A DNA stretch of 64,000 nt, taken from Hemerocallis citrina. Taxonomy: Eukaryota > Streptophyta > Magnoliopsida > Asparagales > Asphodelaceae. The stretch's first letter is position 1; every line of letters begins with the position of its first letter. This document shows positions 23,339 through 32,144 of the stretch, piece by piece. The position numbers were made by a program, and so were the translations under genes. The stretch lies in contig JACEHZ010000588.1 in assembly GCA_017893485.1 (NCBI GenBank), forward strand, positions 310,001 through 374,000. Reading direction: 5' to 3'. Below the pieces are notes generated by a model. The model did not search any database. It was given only the letters and a program-made list of their open reading frames with translations, and was not told the origin of the DNA.

Positions 23339-25588
23339 TCACCAGCCCAAAAGATACGTTAGTTTTACAGATAGCCGTTTACGACCACCCCGCTTGCGAC
23401 CGCTTGGTGTGAATTGCTTGGGAGGTTGCCGCGTCATTTTAGGATTTCGCCGTGGTGTTCCATGTGTTTGGGGAGAATCAGAATCATCCGACGACTGTTC
23501 CTCATCAGCACCTTCGGGATTTGGCTCGCGGATTATAATTGACCTACTAACAGTTTTTTTTCGCCTTACACTTATTGGCGGCGCGTTGGCGCTCAAATAG
23601 GCCTCCACCTGTGGACCTTCACCCGCGTCCTCCAGAGTACGGCAGCACGGGGCTAACATCTCCCGGATTACCGTCTTGAAGCTATCGGGTATCCTAGTCT
23701 TCAGGGCGCGAGCAGCTGTTCGAACAACCTCCCATGCATTTTCTATCTACAGTTGGTGAAAAATTCCAATTTCAACATTATTCAAAATTTGTATACATCA
23801 ATTAAACACAATACATGCGTACAAACTATATGAAATTTGACTGACCGCTTTTCGATGTGCCTCAGCCCTTGGTTGGTACATCGGCTGGGAGGAGGAATAT
23901 GCTGGAGGTGGATCTACCTGGGTGGGGGGAATCGGAAGTTGCACCCTAGCTGGTACGGTGGCCGTTGGAGAAACGAACAACCGGGTTATTCGCTTGTACC
24001 ACATCATGTATGCCTGCTGGAGGGAGCCATTGTATGGAATCGCGACATACATCAAATTCGGTGTCATTTGACGGCGCATGGTGTTCCAGTTGGCTACATA
24101 ATAACGATGAAAATCAGCCCAATCGAAGTTGGGCACCCGTCCCGTTCCCCTGACCTCGTGTAACTTTTTATCATATGACCTGACATCGGGAATCCTTTGT
24201 TGATATCTGAATTGCCGCAGGACCCTGTCAGGATACTGGAACTCCACAACCGAAAAGTTCACAAGAGGTGCAGCCGTCAACCAAAGGGATCTGTCTAGGC
24301 ATACTGGAGGAACGCGTTGCAACCTGTCGGCCGAGTACGGTTCCCAGTTGACGAACTCGTCCCGCAGGCTGTCCAACTCATCTCTGTAGTAGGTCAGCGA
24401 TTGGCGTGGGTTATCGACCCACGTGTGTCGGCCGGCCCAATATGCTCCTACAGGAGGTAACAACTCTGCTGCCCCCGGGTCGGCCAAAAATTCCGGTATA
24501 GGCTTAATAATACGGGGACGTCCGATGTGGATGCGTTCTCAACTCCATATCTGCATCAGCACCATGGGGCCACCCATCTGTACGCCACCTAAAGAACATG
24601 TGCACAAATTCCTGTATAGTAGCGCCAGTGCCGCACTCCCCCAACTAAGGCGACCCGCATACCGGAAATCCTCCAACAACCGTAGGTACATCAGCGGCAC
24701 GGTTGATCCGGATGAGTTCGGAAAGATGAGACCCCCTATCAAACTAAAAATGTATGCCCGTGCATAGTACGTCAGGTCATCCTCACCCGACTCGGGGTTC
24801 AAATATTCCTCCTCGAACTGAAATTTTAACCAGGTGATGTAAAGTGATTTACCCTCGAAAGCGTCATCCATCACCTCTTGCTCCGCTTTAAGTTTCGCAG
24901 CTTCTATTTGTTCATTCAATACATCTTCATCAGAATCTGCGGGGGCATTTTCGCAGATATTTTTTTCGGCGGCCTCTTGGTTTTGGAGAACTACCAACTG
25001 CAGGTCGATACCGAGTAAGTCCCGAACAACTTCAACTCGATCGAAGTCCATGTTCCCCGTCACGGCAAACCCATCGACTAGTAGTCCTGTTATCATTGCC
25101 ACATCCTGTAGGGTCACAGTCATCTCACCCACAGGCAGGTGGAATGTGTGGGTCTCTGGCCTCCATCGCTCGACTAGAGCTGTAAGGAGTGGCCGATCTA
25201 GCTTCACAGAGTGAATGAGACTTGCTCCGTAGAAACCGGCCTCTACCACATACGGCGTGATACGGTCATCCCAAGGTAGAACTGTGTGCTTCCGGAAATT
25301 TAATTTTTTATCCGACCCATTCCACATGGCTTCTGATCGGTGTTTGGGTTGCAGGGTGAGTATGCTTGTGTCCACGGGTCCGGGTGATGTAACCGAGGAC
25401 GACGGACCTGCCTCAGCCGATGTGGATTGACGGCCACCAACCTGCACGAATAAATATATAAAATGTTATTATTGAGATAATGTTACATGTTTGTATTTAA
25501 AACCAATAATAGTAATCGATCTTACCTCAGTAGTTGGTGCGCCACTAGTGTTACCGGACTCGATTCTCGGTTGCCTTGTTCTAGCCAT
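23339..25588 (-). pseudogene. Plant mobile domain (PMD) protein gene with one W-to-stop change
   Basis: Three exons on the minus strand join in frame: 25588-25526, 25441-23846 and 23746-23339, with GTAAG and GTCAGT donors and TGCAG and TGTAG acceptors. They give 687 codons before the stop. The first half carries a PMD (aminotransferase-like) domain: WRPETHTFHLPVGEMTVTL, ITGLLVDG, and later YLRLLEDF and a W-S-x-E-R-I motif. The tail is basic (RKRGGRKRLS, possible nuclear signal). A TGA at 24541-24539 (about residue 322) sits where PMD proteins normally have tryptophan. Translation resumes in the same frame, so this looks like a single recent mutation. PMD proteins occur as host genes (MAIN/MAIL1 family) and in transposons. 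Its role in this MULE is unknown. It faces the transposase across the element and lies just inside the right TIR. Confidence 0.85.
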
Positions 25589-25689
25589 TTAGCTACCTGG
25601 CAAAAAATTTAAAATGTTGTTGATAAAGATGACAACAAAACAAACATACCGAGATTATACTGGAAAACGCACGAACGAAAACAAATAAA

Positions 25690-28684
25690 TCAATTAAACT
25701 TTCGCAAATAGGTCGGATTCACGTAGAGCAAGCGACACCAACTTGTACAAGTGAGTTTCGACTCATGGTTTGCGAGATACGACCGTATACTGCTTTATTA
25801 GGTTTTTTTCCAACCTTCAACCGATACGCGGCCGTATGTCTCGGACCGTGAGTCGAAATTAACTTAACAACTTCGGGTCACTTCTCATAGGGAACAACTA
25901 ACAACTTGCCAAGTTTTGTATTTTTTGGAGGTGGTTCGTATCGCTTTCTAATCGGCCCGTTTTTAAAAAATTCTAAGTCAATAACTTCTCACTTGAGGAA
26001 TTGACGCAATACCGCGCAAACGGCATCCGAAAATTTTAAAACTTTCCGTCTAGGTGGAATTCACGTAAGGCAAGCCACCCGAACTTGTAGAAGCGAGTTT
26101 CGAGTCACGGTTCGCGAGATACGGCCGTCTACCGCTTTACTTGGTTTTTTCCCAACCGTAAGCGATACGCGGTCGTATTTCACGAACCGTTAGTCGAAAC
26201 TCACTTCTACAAGTTGGTTTGGCTTCTCGTGGGTGACACCAACCAAATCGCAAAGTTTCGTATTTTTTGGAGGTCGTTTGAAGGGTTTTCTAACCTACCC
26301 GCACTTACAAAATTCTAAGTCTAAAACTTCTCATTTGATGAAGTTGAGAAAACCGCACAAACGGCATCCGAAAATTTTAAAACTTTCCGACTTGGTCGGA
26401 TTCACGTAGGGCAAGCCACCCGAACTTGTAGAAGCGAGTTTCGAGTCACGGTTTGCGAGATACGGCCGTCTATCGCTTTACTAGGTTTTTTCCCAACCGT
26501 AAGCGCTACGCGGCCGTATCTCACGAACCGTGAGTCGAAACTCACTTTTACAAGTTGGTTTGGCTACTCGAAGGTGACACCAACCAAATCGCAAAGTTTC
26601 ATATTTTTTGGAGGCCGTTTGAAGGGTTTTCGAAGCTACCCGCACTTAGAAAATTCTAAGGCTAAAACTTGTAATGCGAGGAATTTGAGAAAACCGCACA
26701 AACGGCATCCGAAAATTTTAAAACTTTCAGAGTTGGTCGGGTTCACGTAGGGCAAGCCACCCGAACTTGTAGAAGCGAGTTTCGACTCACGGTTTGCGAG
26801 ATACAACCGTATACCGCTTTATAATAGTTTTTTTCAACCGAAAGCGATACGCGACCGTATCTCTCGAACCGTGAGTCGAAACTCACTTCTACAAGTTCGT
26901 TTGGCTTCCCGTAGGTGACACCAACCAATTCGCAAAGTTTCGTATTTTTTGGAGGCCGTTTGAAGGGTTTTCTAACCTACCCGCACTTAGAAAATTCTAA
27001 GTCTAAAACTTGTATTGCAAGAAAGTTGAGAAAACCGCGCAAACGGTACCCGAAAATTATAAATCTTTCCGACTAGGTCGGATTCACGTAGGGCAAGCCA
27101 CCCGAACTTGTAGAAGCGAGTTTCGACTCACGGTTCGGGAGATACGGCCGTGTACCGGCTTTAGGTGTTTTTTTCCAACCAAAACCGATACGCGGCCGTA
27201 TCTCTCGAACCGTGAGTCGAAATTCACTTCTACAACTTCGGGTCACTTCTCGTACGTGTCACCAACCAAATCGCAAAGTTTCGTATTTTTTGGAGGCCGT
27301 TTGGAGGGTTTTCTAATCTACCCGTATTTAAAGAATTCTAACTCTGAAACTTATAATGCGAGGAAGTTGAGAAAACCGCACAAACGGCATCCGAAAATTT
27401 TAAAACTTTCCGACTTGGTCGAATTCACGTAGGGCAAGCCACCCGAACTTGTAGAAGCGTGTTTCGAGTCACGGTTTGCGAGATACGACCGTATACCGCT
27501 TTATAATAGTTTTTTTCAACCGAAAGCGATACGCGACCGTATCTCTCGAACCGTGAGTCGAAACTCACTTCTACAAGTTCGGGTGGCTTCTCCTTGGGGA
27601 CACCAACCAGCCCGCAAAGTTTCGTATTTTTGGAAGGTCGTTCGAAGAGTTTTAAATTCACATGCAGGGAAGTTGAGAAAACCGCACAAACGACATCCGA
27701 AAATTTTAAAACTTTCAGAGTTGGTCAGGTTCACGTAGGGCAAGCCACCCGAACTTGTAGAAGCGAGTTTCGAGTCACGGTTTGCGATATACGGCCGTGC
27801 ACCGCTATACTTGGTTTTTTCCAACCGAAAGCAATACGCGGCCGTAACTCTCGAACCGTGAGACGACACTCGCTTCTACAAGTGGGTTTGGCTTGTACTA
27901 TGTGAGACGAACCTACTCGGAAAGTTTCGTATTTTTTTACGGTCGTTCGCAGGGTTTTCAACCATAACCGCACTGAAAAGTTTATAACTAATTTCGTATA
28001 TACAATTCTAATTCTACTAGTTACTAATGCAAGCAACGTAATTCGGCAATTGAATATACTTAAGTTCAACCCGAATCTACATCCAAAATCTACTAACGCA
28101 TTAAAATTTTTTCCCAATTTCTAAATAAATTACTACACACAAATTCAAAAAAAAATACAAATGTAGATTATTGGGGTAAAGAAATAGTGTATATCTTACG
28201 GAGTAGGTCGAAATCAAGCCAAGCAATGGGTTTTGGAAGAGAACTAGGGTTCCGATTTCATACCGAAGAGGGGAAGAGAATCTAGGGTTTGGATCGTCGG
28301 AGATCGAGGGTTCCGATCTTCGGAGTTGGGAGAGAAGAGGGAGTTCGAGGGTTTCGAGCGTCGGAGCTAGGGTTTTTTAGGGTTTATTTCCGTCGTTTGG
28401 GTTTATTTTCGTCGAAGAAAGAAGAAGAGAGCGGAAGAAGAAGACGAACTCTAAGTCGACGAAAATGAAAAAATATAGCCTTAACCCGTTATTCCCAAGA
28501 ACGGGTTAAGGCCATCTTTTTTAATTAAATTTTGCCTTAACCCGTTCTTGCCAACGACGGGTTAAGGCAAGATTTTATTAAAAAAAATCTGAACCGTTGG
28601 ATCTTCTCCAACGGTCCAGATCGAAGTTCGCACGGGTCCGTGCGAACCGACCCGTTCCGGCCCGTTTGCAACCGAACAACACCC
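25690..28684 (-). repeat. Right TIR of MULE-A with seven subterminal repeats
   Basis: Inverted counterpart of 5979-8440. Seven subterminal units are marked by AAAGTTTCGTATTTTTT near 25915 (diverged), 26253, 26592, 26934, 27276, 27616 and 27921, against five on the left. The outer part (27960-28684) repeats the CT/GA-rich stretch and four terminal hairpins. Repeat-derived open frames of up to 140 residues are not genes. Confidence 0.88.
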
Positions 28685-28689
28685 TATAT

Positions 28690-28856
28690 ATATATACACA
28701 TAATTTTATTCTTTAAAAGTAGAGACTCCGACGTAGTCTGGCCTCGAAAATAAGCTCCTTTATATTAGTTATGCACAGGCGATGCATGAATTTGTTTGTC
28801 TACAAATGACAACATCAACTCTCCCAATAAATATTAGAGAGAAGATAGTATATATA
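28690..28856 (-). mobile_element. Truncated Helitron-like fragment left of the copia element
   Basis: Read on the minus strand it starts near 28848 with TCTCTCTAATATTTATTGGGAG, the 5' signature of the short Helitrons at 38.9-40.9 kb and 56.2 kb. It runs for about 150 bases into a TA-rich stretch and lacks a 3' hairpin. A close copy lies at 38800-38944, just right of the retrotransposon. Confidence 0.65.
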
Positions 28857-29422
28857 TGTTGGTTCTTGATTTTGATGATCACAACACAGTGCATCATGTG
28901 TCTATATTATACAGCTGACATTGCAGTAACTAAAGACAATTCTAGCTGAACAAACAGTCAAGCTCAAACAGATACAGATGAAGAAGACAAGGATCATATT
29001 TCAACTCAAGACTCAAGACTCAAGACTTCAAGCTCAAATGTTGTATAAATATTGTATTTTATTTCTTGTTGAGTCTTAGTATGATGTAAAGCCTTGTCAA
29101 CAAACACACACACACACACACATACTCAAAATTTCATCATGTGTGTCTCTTAAAACCCCCAAAAGTAAGTCAAAACAGTTTGAAGAATTTTAACATTTAA
29201 GTACCAGTCGACTTAAGCTCTTGCCTGTCGACTGCCTAGTACAAAACTGTTTAAAATTATTCAAACTCTGATCAGTCGACTCATATGGCAACTCAGTCGA
29301 CTGTTCGAGAGTTTTTGACCGTTTTCTGATTTTCAAAAACGAACTTTTTCAAATTCAAACGGTCTGATCCGTTGGTTGGCAGTTATGTAACTGCTTTCCA
29401 ACGTTCAGAAGATCAAAACTCT

Positions 29423-29430
29423 TTATATAG
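29423..29430 (+). promoter_or_regulatory. TATA box in the 5' LTR
   Basis: TTATATAG inside CTCTTTATATAGAG, about 820 bases before the LTR end. This is the best TATA candidate in the LTR and would place the RNA start near 29450-29460, so all GGTTG hairpins would lie in the transcribed leader. Confidence 0.6.
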
Positions 29431-29607
29431 AGTTTCTTCTCAAACAGAATTTTTTTACTTGATTTCTTACAAAAAACACCCGAGCACTCTTGAGAAAAAT
29501 TTAAGTGATTTTCAGAAAAGAACAAAGCTTTCAAGTTCACATACTTTGGTTCTCTACACTCAGTCCAGTATAGCATTGAATTCGCTTTGGACTGAGTATA
29601 GAAGTCA

Positions 29608-29847
29608 ACCTATTTTTAGCCACGTGCATCAACACATACGACAACAAGGCTATAGGTTGATTGTAAAATTCCTCTTGTACTCTTGCTCTCGGTTGGAGAG
29701 CGTTTTTGACTCTTGGTTGTAGAGTCGGTGTCTTTTCACTCTTGGTTGAAGAGTGGGTCTGCTTTCTCTGGTTGAGAGAAAGGACTACGGGTTAGACAAG
29801 GTTGTTGTCGTAACGCCGTAGGGTATTCTTGTAATTTTTCAAGAATA
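29608..29847 (+). other. Tandem stem-loops with a constant GGTTG loop in the LTR leader
   Basis: Five hairpins share the loop GGTTG but have different stems: GCTCTC/GAGAGC (29685-29701), GACTCT/AGAGTC (29708-29726), CACTCT/AGAGTG (29737-29755), CTTTCTCT/AGAGAAAG (29762-29782) and GACAA/TTGTC (29795-29809). The last is enclosed by CTACGG/CCGTAG (29785-29821). An upstream stem TCAACCTA/TAGGTTGA (about 29608-29660) and a downstream stem TATTCTTG/CAAGAATA (29824-29847) frame the run. The same structures recur in the 3' LTR. They are probably an RNA structure of the leader; the function is not known to me. Confidence 0.75.
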
Positions 29848-30248
29848 GTGGAAATCTCAAGTGGGTTGCTTGGGGACTGGATGTAGGTCGGGAGGACCGA
29901 ACCAGGATATATCTTGTGTACTCTGTGATTGGTTATCTTGTGATTGCATTTACTTTTGGTCTATTAAACTCTGCAAAACTTGTCTGGCCAGTCGACTCAG
30001 CTTCGTATCAGTCGACTGATCAGTCTCTTATTAGTTATTCTCTTTGTCTCATCAGTCGCCTGCATTATCTATCAGTCGACTGTTTCGAGAGGTTAAATTT
30101 ATTTTATTTTGGCTATATCAGTCGACTGGTTCCCCACTAAGTCGACTGTGCCGAGAGAAATTTCTTATTCCGCAATTTATTATTATAAACACTATTCACC
30201 CCCCCCCCCCCTCTAGTGTTTGTTGCTTAGCCTACAGGATCCAACACT

Positions 30249-30260
30249 TGGTATCAGAGC
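30249..30260 (+). promoter_or_regulatory. Primer binding site for initiator tRNA-Met
   Basis: TGGTATCAGAGC, two bases after the 5' LTR, complementary to the 3' end of plant initiator methionine tRNA, as usual in Ty1/copia elements. Confidence 0.9.
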
Positions 30261-30273
30261 AAGGTTACAGGCA

Positions 30274-32094
30274 ATGGCAACTACTTCAAATACAAATCAA
30301 TACCATGAAGGCCAATCTACACAACGGCCACCACTATTTGATGGAACGAACTACAACTATTGGAAGTGCCGAATGCGAATCAATCTCCAATCAATCAACT
30401 ACGAGATATGGCAAATGACAGAGACGGAATACACTGCCCCTACCATTCCATATGCACAATGGAATGATGATCAAAAGAGTCAAACTATGAACAATGCCAA
30501 AGCAATGAATGCTTTATTTTGTGCACTGACGAAGGAAGAATTCAACCGTGTATCCAATGCTACAACTGCACATCAAATTTGGCATACACTCGAGGTAACA
30601 CATGAAGGAACAAATAAAGTAAAAGAGTCTAAAATTTCTGTTCTTGTGCACAGGTTTGAAATGTTCAGAATGAAGGACAATGAGACTGTGTCTGAGATGA
30701 TCACAAGATTCACATACATCACAAACTCTCTTGTGGCGCTTGGAAAGACTTATACCCAAGCAGAGATGGTCAGAAAAGTACTACGAGCACTCACTCCAGA
30801 ATGGGAGAAGAAAACCACAGCAATAGAAGAGGCAAATGACTTGTCAACACTTACTCTCGAGAATCTTGTTGGTAATCTCATGGCATATGAGGTTCAACTT
30901 GAAGATCGAAAGAAAGATACTGAATCACACCAAGCAAAGAAGAAATCATTGGCTTTTAAAGCCATGACTGATTCAGAAGATGAGGAAGAAGATGAAGAAG
31001 AAATAGCAATGTTCACTCGGAGATTCAAGAAGTTCTTAAAGAAGGGTAAGTTTCACTCTAAAATAAAAGATTCTAATGACCCTCCTACATGTTTCAGGTG
31101 CAATAAAATAGGTCACATGAAGAAAGATTGTCCCTTGGAAAATGCAAAGAACAAGGGAAAAACATCTAACTTCAAAAAGGACAAATATCCAAAGAACAAA
31201 TTTGCCAAGAACAAAAAGGCATATCAAGCCACATGGGATGATAGTGATTCATCTTCCGAAGAAGAAACGGATGAAAATAACGAAGTGGCAAATGTATGCT
31301 TTATGGCTGCACAACAAGAGCATGTAAGTAATGATTATGATTCCGAAGATCTTCTTGATGCATTTAATGAAATATTTCAGGAGTTAAAGAAAGAAAAGAT
31401 TAGAGTTAAGAATCTTGAGAAAGTGAATCAAACACTTAATCAAGAAAATCTTAACCTTGATAAGGAAGTAAAATCCTTGAATTCTCGCCTTGCAAGTCTA
31501 GATACTGATCTTGAAACTCTCAAAAAGAATTATGAAGAGATTTCAAAGAATGTATCTAAGTTTAACAAAGGTAAAGAGAATTTAAATGATATGCTTCATC
31601 ATCAAGTTACATCTAGTCAAAAATTTAGACTTGGTTTTAAGAAATCTTCTGTAAAAGAATCTTATGCTTTAAACACTAGTAAGAATAAGTCAGCATCTAT
31701 TTCTAGTGTTACACACAAGTTATATGATTTCTTTGCAAAACCAAAGGTTGTTAAATTCAGTGATAAAAGTGATACTAACGTTCGGTTAAGTCGACTGAAC
31801 CTTACCACCAGTCGCCTGTCCAGAGAAAGTGGATCTTATTCCACGAGATCAAAACCTCTTATAAGTCGACCTAGTGGATCTACCAGTCAACTGATATACA
31901 CTAACAGTCGACTGAGAAACACTGGTAAGTCGACTGGACAGAACAAACTAGTATGGGTTCCAGTCAATCTTAATCAGAATGATAGAATTGCTTATATCAA
32001 TTCTTATATACTGAATGTATGTACTTTTACCAATTATATTACTGCTTATGGAGGAAGATCAAACTCTTCATGGGTTTGGTTTCCCCCAAACTAA
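30274..32094 (+). CDS. Gag polyprotein of the Sirevirus-like element
   Basis: 606 residues from the first ATG after the primer binding site. The upstream in-frame codons belong to the LTR/PBS and are not used. The N-terminal half is a UBN2/retrotransposon gag domain (FDGTNYNYWKCRM, then the LTPEWEKKTTAIEEANDLSTL region). A CCHC zinc knuckle (CFRCNKIGHMKKDC) follows at about residue 272, then a Lys-rich stretch, an acidic stretch (DDSDSSSEEETDEN) and a coiled coil at about residues 365-460 (ELKKEKIRVKNLEKVNQTL onward). The long coiled-coil C terminus is typical of Sirevirus Gag. Its last 100 residues are partly encoded by repeated GTCGACTG palindromes (SRLS, SRLR and KSTG peptides). Gag would package the RNA into virus-like particles in the cytoplasm. 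The frame is open to 32094, where pol should continue but is damaged. Confidence 0.9.
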   Translation: MATTSNTNQYHEGQSTQRPPLFDGTNYNYWKCRMRINLQSINYEIWQMTETEYTAPTIPYAQWNDDQKSQTMNNAKAMNALFCALTKEEFNRVSNATTAHQIWHTLEVTHEGTNKVKESKISVLVHRFEMFRMKDNETVSEMITRFTYITNSLVALGKTYTQAEMVRKVLRALTPEWEKKTTAIEEANDLSTLTLENLVGNLMAYEVQLEDRKKDTESHQAKKKSLAFKAMTDSEDEEEDEEEIAMFTRRFKKFLKKGKFHSKIKDSNDPPTCFRCNKIGHMKKDCPLENAKNKGKTSNFKKDKYPKNKFAKNKKAYQATWDDSDSSSEEETDENNEVANVCFMAAQQEHVSNDYDSEDLLDAFNEIFQELKKEKIRVKNLEKVNQTLNQENLNLDKEVKSLNSRLASLDTDLETLKKNYEEISKNVSKFNKGKENLNDMLHHQVTSSQKFRLGFKKSSVKESYALNTSKNKSASISSVTHKLYDFFAKPKVVKFSDKSDTNVRLSRLNLTTSRLSRESGSYSTRSKPLISRPSGSTSQLIYTNSRLRNTGKSTGQNKLVWVPVNLNQNDRIAYINSYILNVCTFTNYITAYGGRSNSSWVWFPPN

Positions 32095-32144
32095 TGTGTT
32101 TTGGACCCAATAAAAAGGGTACCATATTTACCTCAAATATTTTA

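Larger units (their letters stand above)
5979..28684. mobile_element. MULE-A: 22.7-kb Mutator-like element with transposase and PMD cargo
   Basis: The left end (GGGTGTTGTTCGGTTGCAAAC) at 5979 is matched by its reverse complement ending at 28684. The inverted similarity continues inward for about 2.5 kb on the left and 3.0 kb on the right. Inside are a FAR1-type MULE transposase pseudogene on the plus strand and a PMD gene on the minus strand, facing each other. Hairpin-rich DNA of 12 kb separates them. The flanks show no matching target duplication: AAAAGTAGT on the left, TATATATAT on the right. An end may therefore be rearranged, or the neighbouring MITE may have replaced the original flank. 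Limits are well supported by the TIRs; unity of the element is inferred from paired TIRs and shared palindromes. Confidence 0.82.
28857..30246 (+). repeat. 5' LTR
   Basis: 1390 bp, TGTTGG...CCAACA. It contains a (CA)n tract, ten AGTCG(A/C)CTG-type palindromes, a TATA box near 29424, a run of stem-loops (29608-29847) and a C-run near 30200. Confidence 0.95.

Noticed and set aside
27010..27432. A 140-residue open frame and similar ones across 6545-8244 and 26743-28117
   Set aside because: They lie in the subterminal repeats, recur with each unit and have mirror images on the other strand. They are consequences of palindromic repeats, not proteins.
29355..30140. Open frames of 73-116 residues repeated in both LTRs
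   Set aside because: They overlap the LTR promoter and leader on both strands and occur identically in each LTR; no domain.
30249..30260. A tRNA gene near the copia primer site
   Set aside because: Only the 12-base complement of the tRNA-Met 3' end is present. No tRNA cloverleaf was found in the window.
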